From the NCBI GenBank assembly GCA_947446925.1, contig CANFHU010000001.1, forward strand, positions 1-64,000: 64,000 nt of DNA, read 5' to 3'. Origin of the DNA: Flavobacteriia bacterium. Its GTDB lineage: Bacteria; Bacteroidota; Bacteroidia; Flavobacteriales_D; Crocinitomicaceae. Position numbers and translations under genes: made by a program. The notes below the pieces were generated by a model that ran no database searches, was not told the origin of the DNA, and was given only the letters and a program-made list of their open reading frames with translations. Below are positions 9,315-17,085 of the stretch, in pieces (the stretch's first letter is position 1; the number at the start of each line of letters is the position of its first letter).

Positions 9315-9334
9315 ATCGCTTTTCCTAAAGCGAT
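9315..9334 (-). terminator. hairpin between the ankyrin and b561-like genes
   Basis: Stem ATCGCTTT / AAAGCGAT with a four-base loop, followed on the minus strand by an A/T-rich stretch including a run of seven T. It may terminate or attenuate transcription from the DOMON-ankyrin part. The rest of 9242-9348 holds only the likely b561 promoter. Confidence 0.5.
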
Positions 9335-9348
9335 TGATTACTAAATGC

Positions 9349-9867
9349 TTATTTAATTATTAATTGTTTAATTACTAAATTATCACACTCTCTTGCGTAC
9401 TCCATTACCGATTTATTTGCATTATCCATGGCATTTATATCTGCTTTGTTTGCAAGTAATAATTTAACTATTTCTTCATTTTCAGCCATTATTGCAAACA
9501 TTAGTGGGGTAGTTCCAGCATTGTTTTTAACATTTATATCCGCATGGTGTTTCAAAAGGATTTTAACTAGTTCGACATTTGACTTATAACAAGCAGCTGT
9601 CAATACTGTTCCATCCTCTGATAGCGCATTCACATTCGCTCCTAATTCTAGTAGCACTTTTACTGCATCTAATTGATTTCTATAACCAGCAATTAGTAAA
9701 GGTGTGTAACCACTGTTATTTGGCGTATTGATTGTGTCCGGATTTAATTTTGATAATTGTTTTATTAACTCCACGTTGCCTTTTCTACACGCATCGTAAA
9801 TATCTTGCGTTAATCCATCTAAATGAACAAAAGCAACAATAAGAAATAGTACAATTAATTTATACAT
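9349..9867 (-). CDS. exported ankyrin-repeat protein
   Basis: A 172-residue protein with a signal peptide (about 1-20) and four to five ankyrin repeats from residue 22 to the end (NNSGYTPLLIAGYRNQLDAV, ALSEDGTVLTAACY, NNAGTTPLMFAIMAENEEIV). Ankyrin repeats are protein-binding scaffolds. In the periplasm this one probably acts as an adaptor or chaperone. It starts 10 bp after the DOMON-protein stop, so the two are probably one transcript. A partner role for the DOMON or b561-like protein is inference from neighbourhood. Confidence 0.85.
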   Translation of the reverse strand: MYKLIVLFLIVAFVHLDGLTQDIYDACRKGNVELIKQLSKLNPDTINTPNNSGYTPLLIAGYRNQLDAVKVLLELGANVNALSEDGTVLTAACYKSNVELVKILLKHHADINVKNNAGTTPLMFAIMAENEEIVKLLLANKADINAMDNANKSVMEYARECDNLVIKQLIIK

Positions 9868-9877
9868 CTAAAAGTGA

Positions 9878-11014
9878 TTATTGTACCACAAATTTTCGTT
9901 GTACGAATTTACCATTACTCCCAAAAGTTAAAATATAAACGCCTGGTTTAAATTCCGAATGTTGTATGGTTAATTCTCCTTGTGCTTTATTTTTTTCTTT
10001 GATTATATTTCCTTGTAAATCTGAAATTTGATAGTTGTAATCCGCATCATTTACAGAAAAAATAATAGATGAATTGGTAAATTGGATGTATTGTTTATCG
10101 GAAATTTCAAGAATACCCGCAGATACTTGGGCTGGTGCAGTCGTAAAATTCCATTCTGTTGGAGTAGAAATCCCTGTGAAAAAATTGCCTGCAATGTCTC
10201 TAATCGCCGTAGCAGAAAGAAGCAAATAATAATCGCTTGAATCACTAAGAGTATTTGTTGGATTAATTATAATTGTAGCTCCATTTACCGTCACATTTGA
10301 ACTTGGTAAATTATAAGCTTCAAAAACTGAGTTATTTGAAGAATAAAGTGTAATCGTTCCTGTTCCTATTGCTACATTTTCACTAAATGTTGCTGTTAGA
10401 TTTTGAGTAGTTGATATTCCTGATGAATTATCTGCTGGTGATACAGAAGTTAAGGTTGGTGGCGTTACATCTGGAACAGCCCAAGCCAAAGATATTCCAT
10501 ATGCTCTATTAGATCCTCCATGATCTTTCAAAACATAGGATGCAGTTAAACCTCTACCCCATATCAGATTAATAGATGCTGCGTTATAATTTATTACTGC
10601 ATCCTTCGCGTCTCCCGTATTTAATTTTCGAGAAGCGACTAATGTTCTCAATGAACCTGAAACGGTATTGGATTTTATTTTCCAATCTTGTTGGGCATCT
10701 TTAACAACCGAACTACTACTCGTACTTCCCATAAAATAATCCCACCAATCTTGCGTCCCACCAGAAGAGGTATAAATTAATGCATCCGAACCACCCATAA
10801 ACGATCCAAATCCAAGTCCAATCCATTTTGAAGAAGGACCCGCAAATGTAATTGTGATGGAATCGGGTGTAATGGAAGCACCAAAAAACATTCCTGAACC
10901 CGTTGAGGCACCTGAAGCAGATTTTAATTCTTGGTAAGCAATAGTTTTAGTTTGCGCTTGCGAAAAAAATGTTCCAAGCAACAATGAAAAACTTACAATT
11001 AATTTTTTTTTCAT
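9878..11014 (-). CDS. secreted DOMON-domain protein with Ig-like domain and T9SS type A tail
   Basis: A 378-residue exported protein. Signal peptide 1-20; DOMON domain about 24-180; SbsA-type Ig-like domain about 184-292 (begins PPTLTSVSPADNSSGIS); type A T9SS sorting domain about 300-378, ending GVYILTFGSNGKFVQRKFVV. The DOMON part has WIGLGFGSFMGGSDALIY and LKDHGGSNRAYGISL, placing Met73 and His165 where heme-binding DOMON proteins (cellobiose dehydrogenase cytochrome domain, plant AIR12) carry their axial ligands. It is therefore a likely cell-surface b-type cytochrome. It is first in a minus-strand cluster with ankyrin, b561-like and YceI genes. A Fur/Irr-like palindrome lies upstream at 11162-11176. 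Confidence 0.82.
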   Translation of the reverse strand: MKKKLIVSFSLLLGTFFSQAQTKTIAYQELKSASGASTGSGMFFGASITPDSITITFAGPSSKWIGLGFGSFMGGSDALIYTSSGGTQDWWDYFMGSTSSSSVVKDAQQDWKIKSNTVSGSLRTLVASRKLNTGDAKDAVINYNAASINLIWGRGLTASYVLKDHGGSNRAYGISLAWAVPDVTPPTLTSVSPADNSSGISTTQNLTATFSENVAIGTGTITLYSSNNSVFEAYNLPSSNVTVNGATIIINPTNTLSDSSDYYLLLSATAIRDIAGNFFTGISTPTEWNFTTAPAQVSAGILEISDKQYIQFTNSSIIFSVNDADYNYQISDLQGNIIKEKNKAQGELTIQHSEFKPGVYILTFGSNGKFVQRKFVVQ

Positions 11015-11161
11015 TTAAATACATGTTAAGTTATTGGAGAAAAAATGTTAAAAATTTAAAAATTAATAGATTATAATTTCAATCGTCGATTTTCATTTTT
11101 CTCCCGCTTTTTAGACGTAAACTTACACATGTCGTTGCTTATTATTTACCATGTAAACTAA

Positions 11162-11176
11162 TTTAGAATCATTCTA
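11162..11176. promoter_or_regulatory. Fur/Irr-like palindrome upstream of the DOMON gene
   Basis: TTTAGAATCATTCTA matches 14 of the first 15 bases of the 17-bp palindrome at 19621-19637 in front of a TonB receptor, differing only at the central base. It lies 148 bp upstream of the DOMON start and 5 bp past the metG stop. A near-consensus -7 box (TAAGTTTA, minus strand, 11118-11125) lies between. Operator function is inference. Confidence 0.4.
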
Positions 11177-11180
11177 CCTA

Positions 11181-13241
11181 TTAGCGAATTTCAGCCCCTG
11201 CATCAAACGCTTTTTCTGGAGAAACAAAACTCAATTCTCCTACTGCATTTTCCGCCATCAGTATCATACCGGCAGATTCTACCCCACGGATTTTACGTGG
11301 TTCTAAATTAATTAGCACAGAAACCGTTTTACCAACTACCTCCTCTGGGTTGTAAAAATTGGCAATGCCTGATACAATTGTACGAACATCCACTCCTGTA
11401 TCGACAGTTAATTTCAATAATTTATCTGCTTTTGGTACTTTTTCTGCTTCTATAATTTTACCTAAACGAATATCTAACTTGGTGAAATCATCAAAAGAAA
11501 CAGTTGGTTTTTGCGGAGCCGCTTGTACTTCCTCTGGAATAGCTTGACTTTGCTTTAAGAATTCAACTTCCGCCTCAACAAAAGTATCTTCAATTTTTGG
11601 GAAAAGAATTTCTGGTGTATTTACTTTATGTCCAGCTTCTAACGTGGTTGTTTGACCTATTTCACGCCAAATTGGTAGTTCCACATTTAAGAAAGAACGT
11701 AATTTTGTTGCTGTTGCTGGTAAAAATGGCTCCAATAAGAAACTTAAATTAGCCGTAATTTGAAGTGCAATATGTAAGATAGTCTCTACCCTTTTCGGAT
11801 CCGTTTTCACTAATTTCCATGGTTCGCTATCCGCTAAGTATTTATTTCCTAAACGCGCTAAATTCATTACTTCCGATTGTGCTTCCCGAATTTTATAGGC
11901 ATAAATCAATGTTGCAATTTTTTCTGGGAAAGCAGCAATGGTATCTAGTACACGTTGATCTTCTTCGGTAAGTTCTCCACATGCAGGAACAATTCCTTCG
12001 TAATATTTTTGGGTCAATACTAAAGCACGATTCACAAAATTACCAAGGATATCTGCTAGTTCATTATTCACACGTGCTTGAAATTCTTTCCATGTAAATT
12101 CACTGTCTTTACTTTCTGGAGCAATTGCAGTTAGTGTATATTTTAATTCGTCAATTTTTGTAGGATAACGTTCTAAATATTCGTGTAGCCATACCGCCCA
12201 GTTGCGCGATGTAGAAAATTTGTCTCCTTCTAAATTTAAAAATTCATACGCAGGAACGTTGTCTGGTAAAATTAAATCTCCATGGTCTTTCAATAAAATC
12301 GGGAAAATAATTGCATGAAAAACGATGTTGTCTTTTCCAATGAAATGTACCAATTTACGATCACCTGTCCAATAATCTTTCCAATCTTTATTATTATCTA
12401 AAGCCCATTGTTTTGTGGCAGAAATATACCCGATTGGTGCATCTAACCAAACATATAATACTTTACCATTTGCATCTTTCAAAGGCACTTTCACACCCCA
12501 GTCTAGGTCGCGTGTCATGGCTCTTGGTTTCAATCCTCCTTTAATCCATGACATACATTGACCAATCACTTGGTTTCTCCAGGTTTTTGGGTCATGTTGT
12601 TGTTTCCCATCTAATATGCCATCTTGTATCCAAGAAGTTAACCATTCCTCATGACGATCCATTGGTAAGAACCAGTGAGAAGTCGATTTTAAGATCGGTT
12701 TTTTACCGCTTAAAGTTGAAAGTGGATTAATCAAATCTGTAGGACTTAAAGCGGAACCACATTTTTCACATTGATCGCCGTAAGCATTCTCATTATGGCA
12801 ATTCGGACATTCCCCAACGATATAACGATCTGCTAAAAACTGGTTGTAATCTTCGTCGTAATATTGTTCCGTTGTTTCTTCAATAAACTTACCATTCTCT
12901 TCTAATTTCAAAAAGAAATCTTGCGCTGTTTTATGATGGATTTCAGCAGAAGTACGGTGAAAAATATCAAACGAAATTCCAAATTGTTGGAAAGAATCTC
13001 CAATTACCTTGTTGTATTTATCTACGATTTCTTGAGGTGTAATCCCCTCTTTTTTAGCGCGTAGTGTAATTGCAGCTCCATGTTCATCACTTCCACAGAT
13101 AAAAGCCACATCGTGCTCATTCATACGTAAAAAACGCACGAAGATATCTGCTGGTAAGTATACTCCTGCCACGTGTCCTAAATGAAGGGGTCCGTTGGCG
13201 TAAGGCAATGCTGCGGTAACGGTAAATTTTTCCTTGCTCAT
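11181..13241 (-). CDS. metG: methionine--tRNA ligase
   Basis: A 686-residue class I tRNA synthetase that charges tRNA-Met. The HIGH motif is HLGH (residues 20-23). Zinc knuckle cysteines are CPNCHNENAYGDQCEKCG, and the KMSKS loop appears as KFSTS. The C-terminal 110 residues form the tRNA-binding/dimerisation domain (FTKLDIRLGKIIEAEKVPKA...), as in long bacterial MetG. The region 13242-13481 in front holds a near-consensus minus-strand -7 box (TATCTTTA, 13264-13271), a GTGACGA-type short repeat and the paaZ operator hairpins. It is monocistronic or the head of the minus cluster. Confidence 0.98.
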   Translation of the reverse strand: MSKEKFTVTAALPYANGPLHLGHVAGVYLPADIFVRFLRMNEHDVAFICGSDEHGAAITLRAKKEGITPQEIVDKYNKVIGDSFQQFGISFDIFHRTSAEIHHKTAQDFFLKLEENGKFIEETTEQYYDEDYNQFLADRYIVGECPNCHNENAYGDQCEKCGSALSPTDLINPLSTLSGKKPILKSTSHWFLPMDRHEEWLTSWIQDGILDGKQQHDPKTWRNQVIGQCMSWIKGGLKPRAMTRDLDWGVKVPLKDANGKVLYVWLDAPIGYISATKQWALDNNKDWKDYWTGDRKLVHFIGKDNIVFHAIIFPILLKDHGDLILPDNVPAYEFLNLEGDKFSTSRNWAVWLHEYLERYPTKIDELKYTLTAIAPESKDSEFTWKEFQARVNNELADILGNFVNRALVLTQKYYEGIVPACGELTEEDQRVLDTIAAFPEKIATLIYAYKIREAQSEVMNLARLGNKYLADSEPWKLVKTDPKRVETILHIALQITANLSFLLEPFLPATATKLRSFLNVELPIWREIGQTTTLEAGHKVNTPEILFPKIEDTFVEAEVEFLKQSQAIPEEVQAAPQKPTVSFDDFTKLDIRLGKIIEAEKVPKADKLLKLTVDTGVDVRTIVSGIANFYNPEEVVGKTVSVLINLEPRKIRGVESAGMILMAENAVGELSFVSPEKAFDAGAEIR

Positions 13242-13309
13242 AAATGAATGAATTTGTAGAGTGTAAAGATAATAAAATAGTGACCCATCGAGAACCTCAG
13301 GGTAAACTT

Positions 13310-13331
13310 AGTGACGAGAGACGAGAGACGG
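13310..13331. repeat. dispersed GTGACGA-type intergenic repeat, copy 1
   Basis: AGTGACGAGAGACGAGAGAC is made of near-tandem GACGAGA words. Related stretches occur at 15533-15562 and, inverted, at 16494-16522, all in intergenic DNA. Confidence 0.55.
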
Positions 13332-13354
13332 AAAATTGGGAGCAGATTCATAGA

Positions 13355-13427
13355 TTACCAAAAATGCAAAAAATGTAAATTTTGGCAGTCGACTACCAAA
13401 AATGCAAAAATTTGTAATTTTGGTAGT
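13355..13427. promoter_or_regulatory. two tandem inverted repeats at the paaZ promoter
   Basis: Two adjacent copies of a roughly 37-bp element. Copy B (13392-13427) has perfect 10-bp arms ACTACCAAAA / TTTTGGTAGT. Copy A (13355-13388) is a degenerate version with CCAAAA / TTTTGG arms and the same ATGCAAAAA spacer. The right arm of copy B reaches the predicted -33 TTG (13427-13429), which is 19 bp before a near-consensus -7 box (AATCTTTG, 13449-13456). This geometry suits a repressor operator. Confidence 0.6.
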
Positions 13428-13481
13428 TGATGTCTTAAATAAAAGCACAATCTTTGAATAATATTAGCGAATACCAAACAT

Positions 13482-15530
13482 ATGATACAGGTAAAAAATT
13501 ACGTGATGGGTCAATGGACCGCAGGAGCAGGTTCAGAAACAACCTTATACAATGCATTAACAGGCGATGTAATTGGAGAAACTTCCAGTGCTGGATTGGA
13601 TTACAATCAAATTTTAGCATACGGAAGAGAAGTTGGAGGAAAAGCATTGCGTAAAATGACTTTCCAAGAACGCGGGCGTATGTTAAAAGCATTGGCTTTG
13701 TTCTTAATGGATAAAAAAGAATCTTACTATGCATTAAGTGCCTTGACTGGTGCGACACGTGTAGATTCCTGGATTGATATTGAAGGAGGAATTGGAAACG
13801 TTTTTGCCAATGCATCCTTGCGTAAACAATTTCCTGATTTACCGTATTATGTAGATGGAACAGCTGCTCCACTTTCTAAAAACGGAACATTTATCGGTCA
13901 TCATATCATGGTGCCAAAACAAGGAGTAGCGGTACACATCAATGCCTTTAACTTCCCAATTTGGGGGATGTTGGAAAAAATAGCGGTAAACTTGATGGCA
14001 GGTGTACCTTGCGTAGTTAAACCATCCGAGTTTACGTGTTTTGTAACCGAATTAATGGTGAAAGATATTATTGATTCCAAGCTTTTACCTGAAGGAAGTT
14101 TGCAATTAGTTTGTGGTCTAGGAAGAGGCATTCTGGACTTCGTTGATAGCGAGGATGTCGTAACCTTCACCGGAAGTGCACATACCGGAAAAGTATTAAA
14201 ATCTTTACCTCAATTTAGTGAACGTAGTATTCCATTTAACTTAGAAGCAGATTCCTTGAATGCAACGGTACTCGGTAAACATGCAGTTCCTGGTACTGCT
14301 GAATTTGATTTATTTATCAAGGAAACAACCAAAGAAATTACCATTAAAGCAGGACAAAAATGTACGGCAGTTCGTCGTATTATCGTTCCGGAAAATTTAG
14401 TAGAAGAAGTATCAAAACAAATTTCTGCACGTTTGGCAACTACGAAAGTGGGTGATCCAAGTGAAGAGGGTGTACGAATGGGTTCTTTAGCAACACAAAC
14501 ACAAGTGGATCGCGTGAGACAAAATGTACTTCAATTAGCGAAATCGCAAGAGATTGTTTACGGAAACGTTAATCACGTAGATGTGGTAGGAAATAACTGT
14601 ACAAACGGAGCATTCTTCTCCCCTATTTTATTTGTGAATAACGATCCATTTAATAAAACAGATGTACATAACATCGAAGCATTTGGACCTGTTTCAACTG
14701 TAATGCCTTACAAGGAAATCGACGAAGCGATCGAGTTAGCACGTATGGGTAAAGGTTCTTTGGTGTCTTCGATAGTTACACCAAATAATCAAGAAGCAAC
14801 TGATTACGTAGTTGGTGCTGCAAGCATGCACGGACGTATTTTAGTGTTGAATAAAGACTGTGCTAAAGAAAGTACAGGTCACGGTTCTCCTATGCCATTA
14901 TTGACACATGGTGGTCCTGGTCGTGCTGGAGGCGGTGAAGAAATGGGTGGAAAACGTGGTGTATTACATTATATGCAACGTACTGCTATTCAAGGTCATC
15001 CAACAACAATCACACACATTACCCAACAATTCCAAGTAGGCGCAGAAATGCCGGAAGCAAATCCCCACGTATTTAGAAAACATTTTGAAGAATTAGTAGT
15101 TGGAGAAACTGTATTTACGCATAAACATACGGTATCCGATGCAGACATCGTGAATTTTGCGAATGTGTCAGGCGATAATTTCTATGCCCACATGGATGCC
15201 ACTTCGTTGGAAGGTACCATTTTTGAGCGACGCGTAGCACATGGTTATTTTGTATTATCCAAAGCAGCGGGACTGTTTGTGGATCCTAAAAAAGGTCCAG
15301 TCTTATTAAACTACGGATTAGAAGAAGCACGCTTCACGAAACCTGTGTATCCTGGAGCAACCATTGGTGTACGTTTTACGGTAAAAGAAAAAGTAGATCA
15401 AGAAAAACGTTCGGAGGATGACATTGCGAAAGGAATTGTGAAATTCTTGGTGGATGTATATGATGAAACTGGAGAAACGGTTGCGATTGCTACGATTTTG
15501 ACCATGGTAAGAAAATTGGATCAAGCGTAA
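13482..15530 (+). CDS. paaZ: bifunctional phenylacetate-pathway protein PaaZ (semialdehyde dehydrogenase / oxepin-CoA hydrolase)
   Basis: A 682-residue fusion. The N-terminal aldehyde dehydrogenase (about 1-520) has catalytic Glu255 (NLEADSLN) and Cys294 (GQKCTAVRR), close to the E. coli PaaZ positions. The C-terminal MaoC-like hydratase (about 535-680) has SGDNFYAHMD and RRVAHGYF. In phenylacetate breakdown the hydratase opens oxepin-CoA and the dehydrogenase oxidises the resulting semialdehyde. No other paa gene is in the window, so its partners are elsewhere or it serves another aromatic route. Two tandem inverted repeats overlap the promoter and suggest substrate-dependent control. Confidence 0.95.
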   Translation: MIQVKNYVMGQWTAGAGSETTLYNALTGDVIGETSSAGLDYNQILAYGREVGGKALRKMTFQERGRMLKALALFLMDKKESYYALSALTGATRVDSWIDIEGGIGNVFANASLRKQFPDLPYYVDGTAAPLSKNGTFIGHHIMVPKQGVAVHINAFNFPIWGMLEKIAVNLMAGVPCVVKPSEFTCFVTELMVKDIIDSKLLPEGSLQLVCGLGRGILDFVDSEDVVTFTGSAHTGKVLKSLPQFSERSIPFNLEADSLNATVLGKHAVPGTAEFDLFIKETTKEITIKAGQKCTAVRRIIVPENLVEEVSKQISARLATTKVGDPSEEGVRMGSLATQTQVDRVRQNVLQLAKSQEIVYGNVNHVDVVGNNCTNGAFFSPILFVNNDPFNKTDVHNIEAFGPVSTVMPYKEIDEAIELARMGKGSLVSSIVTPNNQEATDYVVGAASMHGRILVLNKDCAKESTGHGSPMPLLTHGGPGRAGGGEEMGGKRGVLHYMQRTAIQGHPTTITHITQQFQVGAEMPEANPHVFRKHFEELVVGETVFTHKHTVSDADIVNFANVSGDNFYAHMDATSLEGTIFERRVAHGYFVLSKAAGLFVDPKKGPVLLNYGLEEARFTKPVYPGATIGVRFTVKEKVDQEKRSEDDIAKGIVKFLVDVYDETGETVAIATILTMVRKLDQA

Positions 15531-15532
15531 GG

Positions 15533-15562
15533 GAGTGACGAAGTTAAGAGTGACGAATGACG
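15533..15562. repeat. dispersed GTGACGA-type intergenic repeat, copy 2
   Basis: GAGTGACGAAGTTAAGAGTG continues into ACGAATGACG directly after the paaZ stop. The rest of the gap to 15656 shows no gene. Confidence 0.5.
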
Positions 15563-15656
15563 ATTTTTGATGATTGTAAAAGAAGTTTTAACCATTGAAA
15601 ATAATATCAACTCTAGTTTTATAAATCTAAATAATTCAGAATTAATGAAATCTGAA

Positions 15657-15995
15657 TTATTTAGATTTTATCATTTTAATTTCATCGGATAGTACAGGAA
15701 TATTTTTTTGAATAATTCCCCAAATCATTTCTGGTTCAATAGAATCATAAGCATGAGAAATAATATTTCGTAATCCAATGATGTTTTTAGAAGCGGAAAT
15801 TTGAATGGCTGGTTCAATTTCCAATATTTTACGAATAGCTTCTCCAATTATTTCTAAATCTCTTTCGATAGCGCGTTGTAATATGATGTCTGATTTAAAA
15901 TTCGTGAAATTGTTTTCGGATTTAATTTTTACTGCTTCAATTTCAAGAATGACACTTTCAATATCCAGTAAGTATTTCAATATTTTATGCTGCAT
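15657..15995 (-). CDS. HepT-like HEPN toxin (DUF86)
   Basis: A 112-residue all-helical HEPN protein. The active-site motif Rx4HxY is intact as R76-NIIS-H81-A-Y83. HepT toxins are RNA-cleaving or are themselves AMPylated by the partner nucleotidyltransferase. The start overlaps the end of the upstream MntA-like gene by 11 bp, the standard layout of this toxin-antitoxin pair. The family call is firm; toxicity here is inference. Confidence 0.9.
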   Translation of the reverse strand: MQHKILKYLLDIESVILEIEAVKIKSENNFTNFKSDIILQRAIERDLEIIGEAIRKILEIEPAIQISASKNIIGLRNIISHAYDSIEPEMIWGIIQKNIPVLSDEIKMIKSK

Positions 15996-16293
15996 ATAAA
16001 ACTACTTTTGAACGCTCAATGTCTTCAATTAGAATTTGATTTTTTAAAGATTTGATAGAAATTAAATCTACCTTTTTTCCTACAATTTTCTCTAATTCTT
16101 CTACTAAATTAAAGTAATTATCGGCATAATCAAGGACAGGCAGTTCGTCTGAAAACTGAACTAAAAAGTCGACATCACTATTTACGTGCATTGAACCTTT
16201 AGCTGCAGAACCAAATAAGGCAATAGAAATTACATGATGCGATTTGCAAAGCAAAATTATTTCTGTTATTCTATCTTCAATTAACTTAAGCAT
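15985..16293 (-). CDS. MntA-like nucleotidyltransferase antitoxin
   Basis: A 102-residue minimal nucleotidyltransferase with the GSx10DxD active site: G28-S29 in ALFGSAAKGS and D40-V-D42. In known MntA/HepT pairs it neutralises the HEPN toxin by transferring AMP to its Tyr. The small size and the 11-bp overlap with hepT are typical. A perfect TATCTTTG box (minus strand, 16301-16308) ends only 7 bp before the ATG, so the leader must be very short. Confidence 0.9.
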   Translation of the reverse strand: MLKLIEDRITEIILLCKSHHVISIALFGSAAKGSMHVNSDVDFLVQFSDELPVLDYADNYFNLVEELEKIVGKKVDLISIKSLKNQILIEDIERSKVVLYAA

Positions 16294-16300
16294 AGTATAT

Positions 16301-16308
16301 CAAAGATA
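16301..16308 (-). promoter_or_regulatory. predicted -7 promoter box for mntA-hepT
   Basis: The minus strand reads TATCTTTG, a perfect TAnnTTTG, 7 bp from the mntA ATG. Confidence 0.5.
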
Positions 16309-16421
16309 ATTCTTTTTGATTTGCATTGATAAATTTGAATAGATTTTAATGAGTAAGAAGTATTGCATAAATTTTCACCCTTTTAAATCATGTGAAGAAA
16401 TCTATACGAAATTAGTAAAAC

Positions 16422-16457
16422 AAAAAAGAGGTTTTTCGAATGAAAAACCTCTTTTTT
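16422..16457. terminator. terminator downstream of gcvH
   Basis: A strong hairpin, AAAAAAGAGGTTTTTC / GAAAAACCTCTTTTTT, with a 4-base loop and T-runs on both strands. It lies 75 bp past the gcvH stop and between gcvH and mntA. It is likely the gcvH terminator. Confidence 0.85.
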
Positions 16458-16493
16458 GTTTGTATCTAAAGCTCTAAAACCTCGAGTAATAAT

Positions 16494-16522
16494 CTTCACT
16501 CGTCTCTTCGTCGCTCGTCACT
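16494..16522. repeat. dispersed GTGACGA-type intergenic repeat, copy 3 (inverted)
   Basis: Read on the minus strand this is AGTGACGAGCGACGAAGAGA and a further CGAGTGAAG, resembling copies at 13310 and 15533. It lies just past the gcvH stop. Nothing else is seen in 16458-16532. Confidence 0.5.
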
Positions 16523-16532
16523 TGACTAATTC

Positions 16533-16910
16533 TTATCCTATTAACGCCTCGTAATCCGCAGCAGATAATAAAGATTCTAATTCAGAAGCATCTGAAAATT
16601 CAACTTTAATCATCCAACCATCACCGTAAGGATCAGAGTTTACTACTTCTGGTGTAGCTTCTAACGCTGTGTTAAATTCAATAATTTTTCCAGTTAATGG
16701 TAAATATAAGTCAGAAACCGTTTTTACTGCTTCTACAGTACCAAAGATTTCTTCTTTTCCAAGTTCTTCGCCTTCTGTTTCAACCTCCACATAAACGATA
16801 TCACCTAATTCACCTTGTGCAAATGCTGTAATACCTACTGTAGCTACATTACCTTCCACACGAACCCACTCGTGATCTTTCGTGTATTTTAATTCTGCTG
16901 GAATACTCAT
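16533..16910 (-). CDS. gcvH: glycine cleavage system H protein
   Basis: A 125-residue lipoyl carrier that shuttles the aminomethyl group between the P, T and L proteins of glycine cleavage. The lipoylated lysine is K63 in [11 protein letters not shown], matching the usual position, and the N-terminal [13 protein letters not shown] is canonical. Length is full. The other gcv genes are not in the window. A perfect TAnnTTTG box lies 25 bp upstream on the minus strand, and a strong terminator lies downstream, so the gene is probably monocistronic. Confidence 0.97.
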   Translation of the reverse strand: MSIPAELKYTKDHEWVRVEGNVATVGITAFAQGELGDIVYVEVETEGEELGKEEIFGTVEAVKTVSDLYLPLTGKIIEFNTALEATPEVVNSDPYGDGWMIKVEFSDASELESLLSAADYEALIG

Positions 16911-16935
16911 TATTGTACTATTTATATTTAGAAAA

Positions 16936-16943
16936 CAAATGTA
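16936..16943 (-). promoter_or_regulatory. predicted -7 promoter box for gcvH
   Basis: The minus strand reads TACATTTG, 25 bp before the gcvH ATG. Confidence 0.5.
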
Positions 16944-17085
16944 TGATTTTTCATCGAGAAGAATTCTAAAAAGGGAAAAAAATCAATTAATGATGATAAG
17001 AAGTGAAATATTTATTCCTAACTTTAATTAAAAAGTCCACTTGATTAATACAAAAAAATCAAATAACTAAACAAAAATTCAAACA

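Noticed and set aside
13435-13872. Minus-strand open frame of 145 codons opposite paaZ
   Set aside because: Lies fully inside the well-supported paaZ gene, with His/Leu-rich composition typical of antisense shadows.
15657-16293. HepT/MntA pair as part of a larger defence island
   Set aside because: Flanked by housekeeping paaZ and gcvH with no other mobile or defence genes; it is best read as an isolated toxin-antitoxin pair.
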